Positions 46,926 to 57,358 of a stretch of 64,000 bases of DNA are shown in pieces (position 1 is the first letter of the stretch; every line of letters starts with the position of its first letter). The stretch comes from Nordella sp. HKS 07 (GTDB lineage: Bacteria > Pseudomonadota > Alphaproteobacteria > Rhizobiales > Aestuariivirgaceae). The translations under genes were made by a program, and so were the position numbers. The DNA lies in the NCBI RefSeq assembly GCF_011046735.1, contig NZ_CP049258.1, positions 5,288,001 to 5,352,000 on the forward strand. Direction: 5' to 3'. The notes beneath the pieces were generated by a model. The model did no database searches and had not been told where the DNA came from. It was given only the letters and a program-made list of their open reading frames with translations.

Positions 46926-47670
46926 GCTCAGCGCTGGCGGCGAGCGCGCCAGACAGATAGTCCTTGGCGCGCCGCACGCTTTCCTCCATCCCGTGGCGGG
47001 GAAGGAGAGCGGCAATCGCGGCTGAGAGCGTGCAGCCGGTGCCATGATCGTTCTTTGTCACCACGCGCGGTGCAGAAAACTCGACATGGCCGCCACCACC
47101 GAGCAGAATGTCGGTGCTCTCGGAGGAACCTTCGAGATGGCCACCTTTGAGCAGGACCCACTCCGGGCCGAGCCGGTGGAGAGTCTCGGCGCGCGCCCGC
47201 ATTTCCGCCAAGGTCCAGTCGGGCTCGGCGCCGAGCAGCACGGCGGCTTCCGGCAGATTGGGCGTGATCAGCGTCGACAGCGGCACGAGCATGTCGCGAA
47301 TGGCCGCGATCGCGTCCGGGCGCAACAGATGATGGCCGCTCTTGGCGATCATGACGGGATCGAGCACGATATTGCGCGCGCCATGGTGCTTCAGCCTTTG
47401 CGCGATCGTCTCGACGATGGCCGCCGTCGCCACCATGCCGATCTTGACCGCATCGACGCGGACATCCTCGAACACGGCGTCGATCTGCTCGGCTATGAAG
47501 CCGGGCTCCAGAGTGACGAAGGAGCGCACGCCTTGCGTGTTCTGTGCCACGACCGCGGTGATGGCGGCCATGCCATAGGCGCCCTGCGCCGCGAAGGCTT
47601 TCAGATCGGCCTGGATGCCGGCCCCGCCGGTCGGATCGGTGCCGGCGATGCTCAGGACATTGGGGATCAT
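46867..47670 (-). CDS. thiD: hydroxymethylpyrimidine/phosphomethylpyrimidine kinase
   Basis: A 267-residue ribokinase-fold enzyme phosphorylating HMP and HMP-P. Family motifs are [65 protein letters not shown] and the catalytic [16 protein letters not shown]. It is transcribed against thiE and overlaps its 3' end by 59 bases. It therefore lies outside the riboswitch operon. Confidence 0.95.
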   Translation of the reverse strand: MIPNVLSIAGTDPTGGAGIQADLKAFAAQGAYGMAAITAVVAQNTQGVRSFVTLEPGFIAEQIDAVFEDVRVDAVKIGMVATAAIVETIAQRLKHHGARNIVLDPVMIAKSGHHLLRPDAIAAIRDMLVPLSTLITPNLPEAAVLLGAEPDWTLAEMRARAETLHRLGPEWVLLKGGHLEGSSESTDILLGGGGHVEFSAPRVVTKNDHGTGCTLSAAIAALLPRHGMEESVRRAKDYLSGALAASAELTVGHGHGPLHHFYALWRS

Positions 47671-47689
47671 GCGGCGCTCGCGTTGAAAC

Positions 47690-47802
47690 TAGCGCGTGAT
47701 CAGGAAAAGTGGGTACCGGTTTTCCGTCCGATCACGCGCTAAACTAAAGATCCCGATCACGTATATCACTTCAGGTCGATTCGACCTGAAGTGATCGTGA
47801 TC
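47690..47802. repeat. composite palindromic element, copy 4 (subtype II, A-B order)
   Basis: Half A (47690-47741) has TAGCGCGTGATC and GATCACGCGCTA with GGAAAAGTGGG and CCGGTTTTCC inside. Half B (47755-47802) has GATCACG and CGTGATC with CACTTCAGGTCG and CGACCTGAAGTG. It fills the gap between thiD (start) and purN (stop). Confidence 0.85.
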
Positions 47803-48446
47803 TAGGGGATGGTGAGAGGGATATGCAGGCCGGGCTTCGCGGCGACCAGCGTCTCGCCCTCGACGCGCACCGCGCCCGATGCCACCACAGCGAGGGCGCG
47901 CGGATAGATCTTGTGCTCGGCATCGAGCACGCGCGCCGCCAGGGTCTCCGGCGTGTCGCTCTTGAGCACGGGCACCGAGGCCTGGGCGATGAGGGGACCG
48001 CTGTCGACGTCGCTTCTCACGAAATGCACGCTGCAGCCATGGCGCGTGACCTTGTCCGCCAGCGCCCGTTCATGCGTGTGGAGGCCTTTATAGGCAGGAA
48101 GCAGGGACGGGTGGATATTGATCATCCGGTCGCGCCAGCGCTGGACGAAGCCTTCCGTCATGATTCGCATGAAACCGGCGCAGGCGACAAGCTCGGCACC
48201 GTGGCGTTTGAGCGCCGCATCGAGCTCAGCGTCGAAGGCCTCGCGTGATGCATGCGCCTTGTGGTCGACGACTTCCGTGGCGATGCCTTCCGCTTTGGCG
48301 AAATCGAGACCGGATGCCGATGCGCGGTTGGAGATGACGACCACGATCTCGGCCGGAAAGGCAGGATCCCGTGCCGCCTTGACCAGAGCCTGCATGTTCG
48401 AGCCCCGGCCGGAAATGAGAATCCCAGTCTTCTTCCGCGCGCCCAT
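47802..48446 (-). CDS. purN: phosphoribosylglycinamide formyltransferase
   Basis: A 214-residue GAR transformylase of purine synthesis. It has ILISGRGSNMQAL and the catalytic Asn-His in INIHPSLLPAYKGLHTHERA, with Asp in SDVDSGPLIAQASV. The stop lies at the edge of composite element 4. Its start overlaps the purM stop by one base (TGATG), so translation is coupled to purM. Confidence 0.96.
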   Translation of the reverse strand: MGARKKTGILISGRGSNMQALVKAARDPAFPAEIVVVISNRASASGLDFAKAEGIATEVVDHKAHASREAFDAELDAALKRHGAELVACAGFMRIMTEGFVQRWRDRMINIHPSLLPAYKGLHTHERALADKVTRHGCSVHFVRSDVDSGPLIAQASVPVLKSDTPETLAARVLDAEHKIYPRALAVVASGAVRVEGETLVAAKPGLHIPLTIP

Positions 48447-49528
48447 CAGAGCACGAGTCTGCCGCTTGATCTGACCTGCTCCTCGCTACCCTGGCGCTCG
48501 GCGATCACGCCCAGGGTCACCACGTCTTCACCCTGGGCTTTGAGGAGGCGCGTCACCTCATCGGCACTTTCAGCCGTGACGACGCAGATCATGCCGATGC
48601 CGCAGTTGAAGGTGCGCAGCATCTCTCTTTCGCTGATATTGCCGACATGCCGCAGCCAGCCGAAGACCTTCGGACAGGGGATCTGCGCCAGGTCGATCTC
48701 CGCCACCGTATGGGCCGGCAGTACGCGCGGGATATTTTCGAGGAAGCCGCCGCCGGTGATATGGGCGAGCGCCTTGATGCCGGCCGACACCTTGAGGGCG
48801 GCGAGCACCGGCTTGACATAGATTCGGGTGGGCGTGAGCAGCGCCTCGCCCAGGCTCTTATCGGGAGCGAAGGGGGCCTTGTCGCCGTAGCGCAGGCCGC
48901 TCACTTCGACCAGGCGGCGGATCAGCGAATAGCCGTTCGAATGCGGGCCCGACGAGGCGAGGCCCAATATGACGTCACCCGCACCGACATCGGGCTTGGG
49001 CAGGATGTCCTCGCGCTCGACGGCGCCGACCGCAAAGCCCGCGAGGTCATAGTCGCCGCCATGATACATGCCGGGCATTTCGGCGGTCTCGCCGCCGATG
49101 AGGGCGCAGCCGGCCTGCCGGCAGCCTTCGGCGATGCCGGCGATGACATCGCGCGCCTCGCCCACCCGGAGCTTGCCGGTGGCGAAATAGTCGAGGAAGA
49201 ACAGGGGCTCGGCACCCTGCACGATGAGATCGTTCACCGACATGGCGACCAGGTCGATGCCGACGCTCGCGTGCAGGCCGGAATCGATGGCGATGCGCAG
49301 TTTGGTGCCGACCCCGTCATTGGCGGCGACCAGGACCGGGTCCTTGAAACCGCAGGCCTTGAGGTCGAAAAGGCCGCCAAAGCCGCCCAGCGCCGAATCG
49401 GTGCCGGTCCGCGCCGTCGCCTTGGCGAGCGGCTTGATCGCCTCGACCAAAGCGTTGCCGGCCGAAATGTCAACGCCGGCGTCGGCGTAGGAAATGCCAT
49501 TATGGCCGTCTTGTTTGCCTGCGCCCAT
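48446..49528 (-). CDS. purM: phosphoribosylformylglycinamidine cyclo-ligase
   Basis: A 360-residue AIR synthetase. Motifs include [67 protein letters not shown] and FNCGIGM. The ATG at 49528 ([11 protein letters not shown]) fits homologues; longer in-frame extensions run into the opposite gene. Its product AIR is also the precursor for ThiC, so purine and thiamine routes meet in this neighbourhood. Confidence 0.96.
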   Translation of the reverse strand: MGAGKQDGHNGISYADAGVDISAGNALVEAIKPLAKATARTGTDSALGGFGGLFDLKACGFKDPVLVAANDGVGTKLRIAIDSGLHASVGIDLVAMSVNDLIVQGAEPLFFLDYFATGKLRVGEARDVIAGIAEGCRQAGCALIGGETAEMPGMYHGGDYDLAGFAVGAVEREDILPKPDVGAGDVILGLASSGPHSNGYSLIRRLVEVSGLRYGDKAPFAPDKSLGEALLTPTRIYVKPVLAALKVSAGIKALAHITGGGFLENIPRVLPAHTVAEIDLAQIPCPKVFGWLRHVGNISEREMLRTFNCGIGMICVVTAESADEVTRLLKAQGEDVVTLGVIAERQGSEEQVRSSGRLVL

Positions 49529-49671
49529 GCCGCTAGTTTGCCTCAATGATCTAGGATTTCTGCTGTGATCCGGGGTGCCGGGGCTGAATAGCCCGAACGG
49601 TGCGCCAGATAAAGCGCTCAATTGGGCCGAATCGCCCGAATGCGCCGAGGCGGGCAGATGGAGTTTTATGT

Positions 49672-50796
49672 ATGACGTGCCGTTCCAGGGGCCTGTTTGG
49701 GGCATTCCTGATATTGCTTATCTTTGCCGCACCGCTGAAGGCCTGGGCCGTGGCGCCGGTCGAGACCGGCCTGTTCTCGGTGACCGGCGTTGAGGTCGAT
49801 GTCACCGACAAGGATGCCGCCACAGCGCGCACCCGCGCCATCATCGAGGCGCAGGTCAAGGCTTTCTATCAACTGGTCGCGAGACTAGGCTCGGCCGAGG
49901 CGGCCAAGCGCCTTGAAGGCATGGATGCCCGAGACATCGGCCGCATGCTGCGCTCCCTGAGCATCGAGGAGGAGCGTTCGGGCCCTGGCCGCTATATCGG
50001 CAAGCTCACCGTGCGCTTCCTGCCCGGCAAGATCCGCGAGCTGCTGGGCCGTTACGGCATCGAAGTGGTCGAGGACCAGGCGCCGCCGCTCGTCGTCCTG
50101 CCCTTGTGGAAAGGACCGACGGGGCTGGTGCTGTGGGAGGACAATCTCTGGCGCAAGGCCTGGCTCGATCTCAAGGCGGAACAGTCCTTGGTGCCGATCA
50201 TCGTTCCGCTCGGCGATCTTCAGGATACCTCGGCCATCACCCCGGAAGAGGCGGCCGCGGGTGATGCGATCAAGCTCGAAAGTCTGATGATCCGCTACCA
50301 GGCCAAGAGCATTCTCGTCGCGATGGCCGAGCCCGATCCGTCGGGTGGCATCCGCGCTGTGATGCAAGGGGACTCGGCCCTGGGAGCGATCAATTTCGAC
50401 AAGGTGTACACCGCGGAGGACGGCACGCTCGAGGCTGCCGCCGCCACCGCGGCCCGGCGCTTCGATGACGTGATGCTGGAGAAGTGGCGCTCGGTTCGCC
50501 TCAAGGTCGCCGCCGAGGCGCGCGCCCGCGCCGAGGCCGAGCAGCAAACGGCACGCACCTCGCAGTCCATGCCCGTCGCCGTGCCGTTTTCCGGAATACA
50601 TCAATGGAACGGAATCCGCGCCCGGCTCCTGGCGACCCAAGGCGTCATCGGGGTCGATGTCTCGACCATCGCCGAGAATGGCGCCGTCATCCAGCTCGTT
50701 TTCGTGGATTCCGTCCAGGACCTCCAGCAGGCGTTGTCGGGCAGTGGCCTGAGGCTCGTGCAGGCGGGCGGGACATGGGTGCTGCAACCGTTGTAA
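49672..50796 (+). CDS. DUF2066 domain-containing exported protein
   Basis: A 374-residue protein with a signal peptide ([20 protein letters not shown]). The DUF2066 region covers about 29-250 ([60 protein letters not shown]). The C-terminal 90 residues ([20 protein letters not shown]) resemble a small beta-alpha repeat domain. The function of DUF2066 is not known. It stands divergent from purM and upstream of the phosphatidyltransferase, a conserved order in Hyphomicrobiales. Confidence 0.88.
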   Translation: MTCRSRGLFGAFLILLIFAAPLKAWAVAPVETGLFSVTGVEVDVTDKDAATARTRAIIEAQVKAFYQLVARLGSAEAAKRLEGMDARDIGRMLRSLSIEEERSGPGRYIGKLTVRFLPGKIRELLGRYGIEVVEDQAPPLVVLPLWKGPTGLVLWEDNLWRKAWLDLKAEQSLVPIIVPLGDLQDTSAITPEEAAAGDAIKLESLMIRYQAKSILVAMAEPDPSGGIRAVMQGDSALGAINFDKVYTAEDGTLEAAAATAARRFDDVMLEKWRSVRLKVAAEARARAEAEQQTARTSQSMPVAVPFSGIHQWNGIRARLLATQGVIGVDVSTIAENGAVIQLVFVDSVQDLQQALSGSGLRLVQAGGTWVLQPL

Positions 50797-50838
50797 GATG
50801 ACACCAGCAACCACCATCGCCACCATCGTCATTTTCGC

Positions 50839-51393
50839 ATGAATCTGCCGAATATCATCACCATCGGCCGGATACTGCTGGTGCCGGTCACCATCTGGCT
50901 GATCGTCGCCGGCCAGTTCGGCTTCGCATTCCTGGTCTTCATCATCGCCGGTGTCGGTGACGGCATCGACGGCTATATTGCGCGCCGCTATCAGATGAAG
51001 ACGCAGCTCGGCGCCTATCTCGATCCGCTCGCCGACAAGCTGCTGCTGGTGTCGATCTATGTCTCGCTGGGCTTTCTGCAACATATGCCGGCCTGGCTGG
51101 TCATCCTCGTCGCTTCGCGCGACGTGCTGATCGTCGGCGCGGTGATCCTGTCCTGGATATTGGACAAGCCGCTCAAGATGCAGCCGCTCATTACCAGCAA
51201 GATCAACACCGCCGCCCAGATCGCCTTCGCCGGCGGGGTGCTCGCGGTTCTCGCCTGGATGTCGGACGCGACCTGGTTCCTCAATATCGGCAGCGCCGTC
51301 GTTGCATTCCTCACCGTCGCCTCAGCCGCCCTTTACATGCGCGCATGGGCCCGTCATATGGCCAATGGAACGAATATGAAGGATGCGCCATGA
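50839..51393 (+). CDS. CDP-alcohol phosphatidyltransferase
   Basis: A 184-residue membrane enzyme with the family signature DGIDGYIARRYQMKTQLGAY and LDPLADK, i.e. D-G-x2-A-R-x8-G-x3-D-x3-D. It starts MNLPNIITIGRILLVP as PgsA and cardiolipin-type synthases do. It forms a phospholipid from CDP-diacylglycerol and an alcohol; glycerol-3-phosphate is a plausible acceptor but this is not proven. It overlaps the AI-2E permease start by 4 bases. Confidence 0.92.
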   Translation: MNLPNIITIGRILLVPVTIWLIVAGQFGFAFLVFIIAGVGDGIDGYIARRYQMKTQLGAYLDPLADKLLLVSIYVSLGFLQHMPAWLVILVASRDVLIVGAVILSWILDKPLKMQPLITSKINTAAQIAFAGGVLAVLAWMSDATWFLNIGSAVVAFLTVASAALYMRAWARHMANGTNMKDAP

Positions 51394-52511
51394 CATTGCG
51401 GAGGCAAGTGACCTTCTGGGCCGTGGCGCTGGCCGTGGTCATCCTGGCGCTGTGGCTGCTCGGCGATATCATGCTGCCCTTCATCGCCGGGCTCGTCCTC
51501 GCTTACTTTCTCGACCCCGTTGCCGACGCGCTCGAACGCCTCGGCATGCCGCGACTCGCGGCGACCCTGTTCATCCTCATTTCGAGCATCGTCGTCATCG
51601 TCGTCCTGCTTCTGCTGCTCTTGCCGGTGCTGGGCGACCAGATCGCACGGTTTTCCTCCAACTTGCCGGGCTATGTGCTGGCGCTCGTCAAGCTTTTCGA
51701 CGAACTCGCCCCGCTGTGGCTGAAGGAAATGCTGGCTTCCTCGGGCACCAATCTGCCGGCCTCGCTCTCCGATCTCGCCGGTAAAGCGGCCGGCTGGATC
51801 GGCGCCATCCTCACCTCGATCCTGTCGGGGAGCCTGGCGCTCGTCAACGTCCTCTCCCTCCTGGTCGTTACCCCGATCGTCGCTTTCTACATGCTCAATG
51901 ACTGGGACCGCATGGTCGAGAAGGTCGACGGCTGGCTGCCACGCGAGCATCTCGAGACGATCAGGGCGCTCGCCCGCCAGATGGACGAGGCTATGGCGGG
52001 CTTCATCCGCGGCCAGGGCACCGTGTGCCTCCTGCTTGGCGTCTTCTACGCCGTGGCGCTGTCCTTTGCCGGGCTCAATTTCGGACTGCTGATCGGGCTT
52101 GGTGCCGGGCTCCTGAGCTTCATTCCCTATGTCGGTTCCATCGTCGGGGGCGTGCTCGCCATCGGCATGGCGCTCATTCAATTCTGGCCCGACTGGGTGT
52201 CGATCATCATGATCGTCGCCATCTTCGCCTTCGGCCAGTTCGTCGAGGGTAACTTCCTGTCGCCCAACCTGGTGGGGAACCGCATCGGCCTCCACCCCGT
52301 CTGGCTGATGTTCGCGCTCTTCGCCTTTGGTTATTTCTTCGGCTTTGTCGGCCTGCTGCTCGCCGTGCCGCTCGCCGCCGCGGCCGGCGTCCTGGTCCGT
52401 TTCGCCCTCCAGCAGTATCTCAAGAGTTCGTACTATCTCGGTGTTCCGACTCGGGAAAATCCGGCCGGACCGAACCTGGCCGAGCCCAAGCGGCGGGGGC
52501 CGTCGAAATAA
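51390..52511 (+). CDS. AI-2E family transporter / PerM-like permease
   Basis: A 373-residue protein with about eight membrane helices (FWAVALAVVILALWLLGDIM; PFIAGLVLAYFLDPVADALE is a family hallmark). Later features are FIPYVGSIVGGVLAIGMALI, FVEGNFLSPNLVGNRIGLHP and FGYFFGFVGLLLAVPLAAAA. Family members export small molecules or act as Na/H antiporters; autoinducer transport should not be assumed. ATG overlaps upstream and downstream place it in one operon with the phosphatidyltransferase and hdaA. Confidence 0.93.
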   Translation: MTLRRQVTFWAVALAVVILALWLLGDIMLPFIAGLVLAYFLDPVADALERLGMPRLAATLFILISSIVVIVVLLLLLLPVLGDQIARFSSNLPGYVLALVKLFDELAPLWLKEMLASSGTNLPASLSDLAGKAAGWIGAILTSILSGSLALVNVLSLLVVTPIVAFYMLNDWDRMVEKVDGWLPREHLETIRALARQMDEAMAGFIRGQGTVCLLLGVFYAVALSFAGLNFGLLIGLGAGLLSFIPYVGSIVGGVLAIGMALIQFWPDWVSIIMIVAIFAFGQFVEGNFLSPNLVGNRIGLHPVWLMFALFAFGYFFGFVGLLLAVPLAAAAGVLVRFALQQYLKSSYYLGVPTRENPAGPNLAEPKRRGPSK

Positions 52512-53215
52512 TGGCCGGGGAAGGCCGCCAGCTCGCGTTCGACCTGCCGCATCGCCCTGCCACCGGGCGCGATGACTTCCTGGTCACGCCTTCCAATGCG
52601 AAGGCGGTGGCCCTCATCGATCTGTGGCCGAACTGGCCCTCCCATGTCCTGATCCTTCTGGGACCACCCGGGAGCGGCAAATCCCATCTCGCCGCCGTGT
52701 GGCGTGAAATGACCGGCGCCAGGACGATCGTTCCCGCCGAGATCAGCAAGGCCGCTGTGCCGGAACTCCTGGAGAAGGGGGCCCTGGTCATCGAAGACGC
52801 CCCCGGTGCCGGCCTGGACGAGGCTGGTTTCTTTCACCTCCTGAATCTCGCCCGCGAGCAGAAGGCCCAAATTCTGGTAACCGCTCGTCAGGCGCCCGTC
52901 GGATGGGGCGTGGCGCTGCCCGACCTGATGTCCAGGCTCAAGGCCGCGCCCACCGCGCAATTGGGGGCCCCCGACGACGAACTGCTGCGCGGGGTGCTGG
53001 TCAAGCTTTTCGCCGACCGCCAGATCGCCGTGGACGAGGCTACCGTGAGCTACCTCCTGTCGCGCATGCCGCGGGAACTCGACGCTGCCCGCACCCTTGT
53101 CGCCGAAATCGACCGCCGGGCGCTCGAGGAACGGGCCGAGGTCACCCGGAATTTTGTCGCGCGGGTGCTTCAGGATATAACCTCTCCAGGGCTCTTCGCC
53201 GAGGATGACGGTTAA
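52511..53215 (+). CDS. hdaA: Hda-like DnaA regulator
   Basis: A 234-residue DnaA-related AAA protein. It begins with the clamp-binding motif QLAFDLPHRP. The Walker A is LGPPGSGKSHLAA, and Walker B is the region GALVIEDAPG. RQAPVGWGVALPDLMSRLKA is a sensor-containing segment. With the beta clamp it stimulates DnaA-ATP hydrolysis after replication starts. Its ATG overlaps the permease stop by one base. The gene order permease-hdaA-ppk is conserved in the order. Confidence 0.9.
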   Translation: MAGEGRQLAFDLPHRPATGRDDFLVTPSNAKAVALIDLWPNWPSHVLILLGPPGSGKSHLAAVWREMTGARTIVPAEISKAAVPELLEKGALVIEDAPGAGLDEAGFFHLLNLAREQKAQILVTARQAPVGWGVALPDLMSRLKAAPTAQLGAPDDELLRGVLVKLFADRQIAVDEATVSYLLSRMPRELDAARTLVAEIDRRALEERAEVTRNFVARVLQDITSPGLFAEDDG

Positions 53216-53290
53216 CGATTTCCCTTCATCGTTCGGTCACAAGGGCCCGCTAAAGCCTTAGAAGCAGGGGTTTTCCGGCAGGATCGCGCA

Positions 53291-55474
53291 ATGAATGAGA
53301 TTTCCCTCACCATAGAACCGAAGACCAGGACCGGATTTACCGATCCGGGCCGCTTCATCAATCGCGAACTGTCCTGGCTCAGTTTCAACATGCGGGTGCT
53401 CGAGGAGGCGCGCAATACCAACCACCCGTTGCTGGAGCGGCTGCGCTTCCTTTCCATCTCGGGCAACAATCTCGACGAGTTCTTCATGGTGCGCGTCGCC
53501 GGCCTGGTCGGACAGATGCGGGCGCGGCTTGTCGAGCCGAGCCAGGACGGCCTCAGCCCGGCCGACCAGCTGGAGCAGGTGCGCAAGCTCGCCCAGGAGC
53601 TCATGAGCGAGCAGGACACCCGCTGGCTGCAACTGCGCGACGAGATGAGCGAGAACGGCATCCGTATCACCGACGGCGCCGAGCTGAACGATGAGGAGCG
53701 CGCCTGGCTCGATGATCGCTTCCTGAGCCATATCCTGCCGGTGGTGACGCCGATCGCGATCGACCCCGCCCATCCTTTCCCTTTCATTCCCAATCGTGGC
53801 TTCATCATTGCGCTCCAGCTCAAGCGTCGGCGCGATGGCGGCACGATGAACGCGCTGCTGCCCATCCCGCAGCAGCTCGACCGCTTCATCCGCCTGCCGG
53901 GCACGGCACCCGGCACCGCCCGCTTCATCTCGCTCGAAAACATGCTGTCGCACTTCGTGCCGCGGCTCTTTCCCGGCTATGACGTGCTGGGCCAGGGGTT
54001 GATCCGCATCATTCGCGACAGCGATATCGAGATCGAGGAAGAGGCGGAAGACCTGGTTCTGCTCTTCGAAAGCGCGCTGAAGCGCCGCCGCCGCGGCTCC
54101 GTGATCCGCATGGAGATCGACGCGGCCTGTCCGTCCAACCTGCGCGACTTCATCGCCGATGAGCTCGACGTGCAGAGCGATGTGATGGTCACCTGCGCCG
54201 GACTCATCGGCTATTCCGACACCAAGCAGCTCATTCTCGATGAGCGTCCGGACCTGCAGTTCAAGCCCTTCGTGGCGCGCTTTCCGGAGCGCATCCGCGA
54301 TCACGGTGGCGATTGCTTCGCCGCCATCCGCCAGAAGGACATCATCGTCCATCACCCGTATGAATCCTTCGACGTCGTCGCCCAGTTCGTCCGCCAGGCG
54401 GCTCAGGACCCCGATGTCGTCGCCATCAAGCAGACGCTGTATCGCACATCCAATGACAGCCCGATCGTCGCGGCCCTGGTCAAGGCGGCGGAAGCCGGCA
54501 AGTCGGTCATGGCGCTGGTCGAGCTCAAGGCGCGTTTCGACGAGGAAGCCAATATCCAATGGGCGCGCAATCTCGAACGCGCCGGCGCCCAGGTCGTCTT
54601 CGGCTTCATCGAGCTCAAGACCCATGCCAAGGTGTCGATGGTGGTGCGCCGGGAAGGCGGCAATATGCGCACCTATGTGCATTTCGGCACCGGCAATTAT
54701 CATCCGGTGACGGCAAAGATCTACACCGACCTGTCCTTCTTTACGTGCGATCCAGCACTTGCGCGCGATGCCTCCCGGCTTTTCAACTATGTCTCGGGCT
54801 ATGCCGAGCCCGAGGATCTCGAGAAGATCTCGCTGTCGCCGATCGGCATGAAGGCCCAGCTTCTCGAGGACATCGAGGACGAGATCGAGCATGTGAAGGA
54901 GGGCCGGCCCGGCCAGATCTGGGCCAAGCTCAACTCGCTCGTCGATCCCGGCATCATCGACGCGCTCTACGCGGCGAGCCAGGCCGGCGTCCAGATCGAT
55001 CTCGTGGTGCGCGGCATCTGCTGCCTCAGGCCCGGTGTGCCGGGGCTGTCGGAAAACATCCGCGTCAAGAGCATCATCGGGCGCTTCCTCGAGCACAGCC
55101 GCATCATCTGCTTCGGCGCCGGCCACGGTCTGCCGCACCAGAGCGCCAGGGTCTATATCGCCTCGGCCGACTGGATGCCGCGCAACCTGCACCGGCGCGT
55201 CGAGACACTGATCCCGATCGAGAACCCGACCGTGCATGAGCAGGTCATGGGCCAGATCATGATGGCGAATATGCGCGACAATGAGCAGAGCTGGGAGTTG
55301 CTCTCGGACGGATCGTCGCGCCGCATGGCGCCGGGCCCCGACGAGGAGCCGTTCAACGCCCACACCTATTTCATGAAGAATCCATCTCTCTCTGGACGTG
55401 GCAGATCGCTTAAAGGTAGTCTGCCGCCCCCGATCATCGGGCACGCGAGCAGGAAGTCCAGAGCCAGGAAGTGA
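53291..55474 (+). CDS. ppk1: polyphosphate kinase 1
   Basis: A 727-residue enzyme making long-chain polyphosphate from ATP. The N-terminal domain begins [20 protein letters not shown]. The PLD-like catalytic domains contain the phospho-His region [15 protein letters not shown] and [20 protein letters not shown], and later [17 protein letters not shown]. Length and motifs are complete. It overlaps the exopolyphosphatase by 4 bases, so synthesis and breakdown enzymes are co-translated. Confidence 0.97.
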   Translation: MNEISLTIEPKTRTGFTDPGRFINRELSWLSFNMRVLEEARNTNHPLLERLRFLSISGNNLDEFFMVRVAGLVGQMRARLVEPSQDGLSPADQLEQVRKLAQELMSEQDTRWLQLRDEMSENGIRITDGAELNDEERAWLDDRFLSHILPVVTPIAIDPAHPFPFIPNRGFIIALQLKRRRDGGTMNALLPIPQQLDRFIRLPGTAPGTARFISLENMLSHFVPRLFPGYDVLGQGLIRIIRDSDIEIEEEAEDLVLLFESALKRRRRGSVIRMEIDAACPSNLRDFIADELDVQSDVMVTCAGLIGYSDTKQLILDERPDLQFKPFVARFPERIRDHGGDCFAAIRQKDIIVHHPYESFDVVAQFVRQAAQDPDVVAIKQTLYRTSNDSPIVAALVKAAEAGKSVMALVELKARFDEEANIQWARNLERAGAQVVFGFIELKTHAKVSMVVRREGGNMRTYVHFGTGNYHPVTAKIYTDLSFFTCDPALARDASRLFNYVSGYAEPEDLEKISLSPIGMKAQLLEDIEDEIEHVKEGRPGQIWAKLNSLVDPGIIDALYAASQAGVQIDLVVRGICCLRPGVPGLSENIRVKSIIGRFLEHSRIICFGAGHGLPHQSARVYIASADWMPRNLHRRVETLIPIENPTVHEQVMGQIMMANMRDNEQSWELLSDGSSRRMAPGPDEEPFNAHTYFMKNPSLSGRGRSLKGSLPPPIIGHASRKSRARK

Positions 55475-56982
55475 AGCGCAAAAGAATAGGCAGCGGATCG
55501 ACGAAATACCGTCCGGTCTCGGTCGTCGATATCGGTTCGAACTCGGTGCGGCTTGTCGTTTATGACGGTCTCAGGCGGGCGCCGACGCCTGTCTTCAATG
55601 AAAAGATCCTGTGCGGCCTGGGCCGTGGCGTCGCCACGACCCGCCAGCTCAATCCGCAAGGCATGGAACGTGCCCTGGCGGCGCTGCGGCGCTTCAAGGC
55701 GCTCTCACGCCAGATCGGCGCGCGCGAAGTCTATTCGGTGGCGACCGCGGCCGCGCGCGAGGCCGAGAACGGCCCGCAATTCGTCGACATGGCGGAAGAG
55801 GCGCTGGGGGCCCACATCGATGTGCTCTCCGGCAAGGAGGAAGCGCGGCTCGCCGCCATGGGAGTCATGGCGGGCGTCTCCGAGGCCGATGGACTCATCG
55901 GCGATCTTGGCGGCGGCAGCCTCGAGCTCATCGACGTGAACGGCGGCCAGATCCGCGATGGCATCACATTTCCACTCGGACCCTTGCGGCTCATCGACAT
56001 GTCGGGCGGCTCGACGGCGAAAGCGCGCGAGATCATCGACAAATATCTGGATTCCTCGCCGCTTCTCACTCAGCTCAAGGGGCGCAGCCTCTATGCGGTG
56101 GGTGGCACCTGGCGCAGTATCGCGCGCATCCATATGGCGCAAACGCGCTATCCGCTCCATGTGCTGCACAATTACACGATCGGGCGCGAGCAGGCGCGCT
56201 CGGTCGCCGATCTCGTCGCGCATCTCTCGTCATCCTCGCTGAAGGACATCAAGACCGTCTCGAAAAGCCGCATAGACACATTGCCCTATGGCGCGCTGGT
56301 GCTCGAAAGGCTGCTCGCCAAGTCCAAGGTGAAGCAGATGGTCGTGTCGATCTACGGCGTGCGCGAGGGCCTGCTTTATTCCAAACTGCCGAAACGCAAG
56401 CGCGAGGCCGATGCGCTGCTGTCGTCCTGCTGGGATTTCTGCTGCCGCTACGCGCGTTCGCCCGAACATGAGCTCGAGCTCTGCGACTGGACGGACAAGC
56501 TCTTCGCCCACAAGAGCTTCGAGGAGACGGAGGCCGAGCGCCGTCTACGCCAGGCTGCCTGCTTCCTGGCGGATATCGGCTGGCGGGCGCATCCCGACTA
56601 CCGGGCGCAACGATCGCTCGGCATGATCTCTCAGGCCGCCTTTGTCGACATCGACCATGCCGGGCGCGTATTCCTGGCCCTGACCATCTATTATCGCTAT
56701 GAGGGCGAGGAGGAGGGGCTCACCAATAATCTCGCCCGCCTGGTCGATGACAGGACGCTGGAGCGCGCACGACTCCTGAGCGAAGTGTTCCGCCTCGCTT
56801 ACATCATCACCGCCGCGATGCCGGGTGTCCTGCCCAAGATCGCCCTCGAAATGGCCGGGACCAAGAACCTGACACTGCGGGTCCCGAAGAAATTGGCCGA
56901 TCTCATGGGCGAGCGCGTCGCGAAACGCCTCGACGCGCTCGCCGGTCAGTTGGGCCGCCTGGCCACGATCGAGATAGTATGA
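55471..56982 (+). CDS. ppx: exopolyphosphatase Ppx/GppA
   Basis: A 503-residue member of the ASKHA-fold Ppx/GppA family. ATP/phosphate motifs are [16 protein letters not shown] and [15 protein letters not shown]. The C-terminal half (about 315-503) is an HD-like helical domain (DADA- to [12 protein letters not shown]). It hydrolyses polyP termini and possibly pppGpp. The start is a GTG overlapping the ppk1 stop. Ppk and Ppx together tune the polyphosphate store. Confidence 0.95.
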   Translation: MKRKRIGSGSTKYRPVSVVDIGSNSVRLVVYDGLRRAPTPVFNEKILCGLGRGVATTRQLNPQGMERALAALRRFKALSRQIGAREVYSVATAAAREAENGPQFVDMAEEALGAHIDVLSGKEEARLAAMGVMAGVSEADGLIGDLGGGSLELIDVNGGQIRDGITFPLGPLRLIDMSGGSTAKAREIIDKYLDSSPLLTQLKGRSLYAVGGTWRSIARIHMAQTRYPLHVLHNYTIGREQARSVADLVAHLSSSSLKDIKTVSKSRIDTLPYGALVLERLLAKSKVKQMVVSIYGVREGLLYSKLPKRKREADALLSSCWDFCCRYARSPEHELELCDWTDKLFAHKSFEETEAERRLRQAACFLADIGWRAHPDYRAQRSLGMISQAAFVDIDHAGRVFLALTIYYRYEGEEEGLTNNLARLVDDRTLERARLLSEVFRLAYIITAAMPGVLPKIALEMAGTKNLTLRVPKKLADLMGERVAKRLDALAGQLGRLATIEIV

Positions 56983-56994
56983 CCGCGATGCCGT

Positions 56995-57288
56995 CTACTT
57001 CACTTTTGCCAGCACCTTGGCCATCTCGTCGGCCGAGAAAGCCGGAAGCGTCTGGGTGCGGACATTTCCCGCCATGCCGAGGGTGAGGCCGAGGGCGGTC
57101 ATGCTCGCCACGTCCGGCGCCTCGACGATCGAGACGACGTCATATTTGCCCAATGTCCAATAAAGCTCCTTGACGGTCGCGCCGTGCTGCTTGGCGAGGT
57201 CGCGGAACTTGTCGGCGCGCTTGGTCGTATCCTTGACGGCGCGGATTCCCTGCTCGGTGAAGTTCGTGAGGACGATGAAGGTAGGCAT
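56995..57288 (-). CDS. GYD domain-containing protein
   Basis: A 97-residue ferredoxin-fold protein (MPTFIVLTNFTEQGIRAV, LYWTLGKYDVVSIVEAPD, and the variant of the GYD motif, LGKYD). GGGAGGTTGACC precedes the ATG at 57288. The family is common in alphaproteobacteria and its role is unknown, perhaps as a dimeric ligand-binding subunit. Its stop is 12 bases from the convergent ppx stop. Confidence 0.88.
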   Translation of the reverse strand: MPTFIVLTNFTEQGIRAVKDTTKRADKFRDLAKQHGATVKELYWTLGKYDVVSIVEAPDVASMTALGLTLGMAGNVRTQTLPAFSADEMAKVLAKVK

Positions 57289-57358
57289 GGTCAACCTCCC
57301 TGCTGGATCCCCCGGGCAGGCAAGCCTAGCATGAGGCCGGTCGCAAGGGCAGAGGAGG

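Noticed and set aside
51390-52511. Quorum-sensing autoinducer-2 exporter.
   Set aside because: The family name is historical; no other AI-2 gene is present and PerM-like members have diverse roles.
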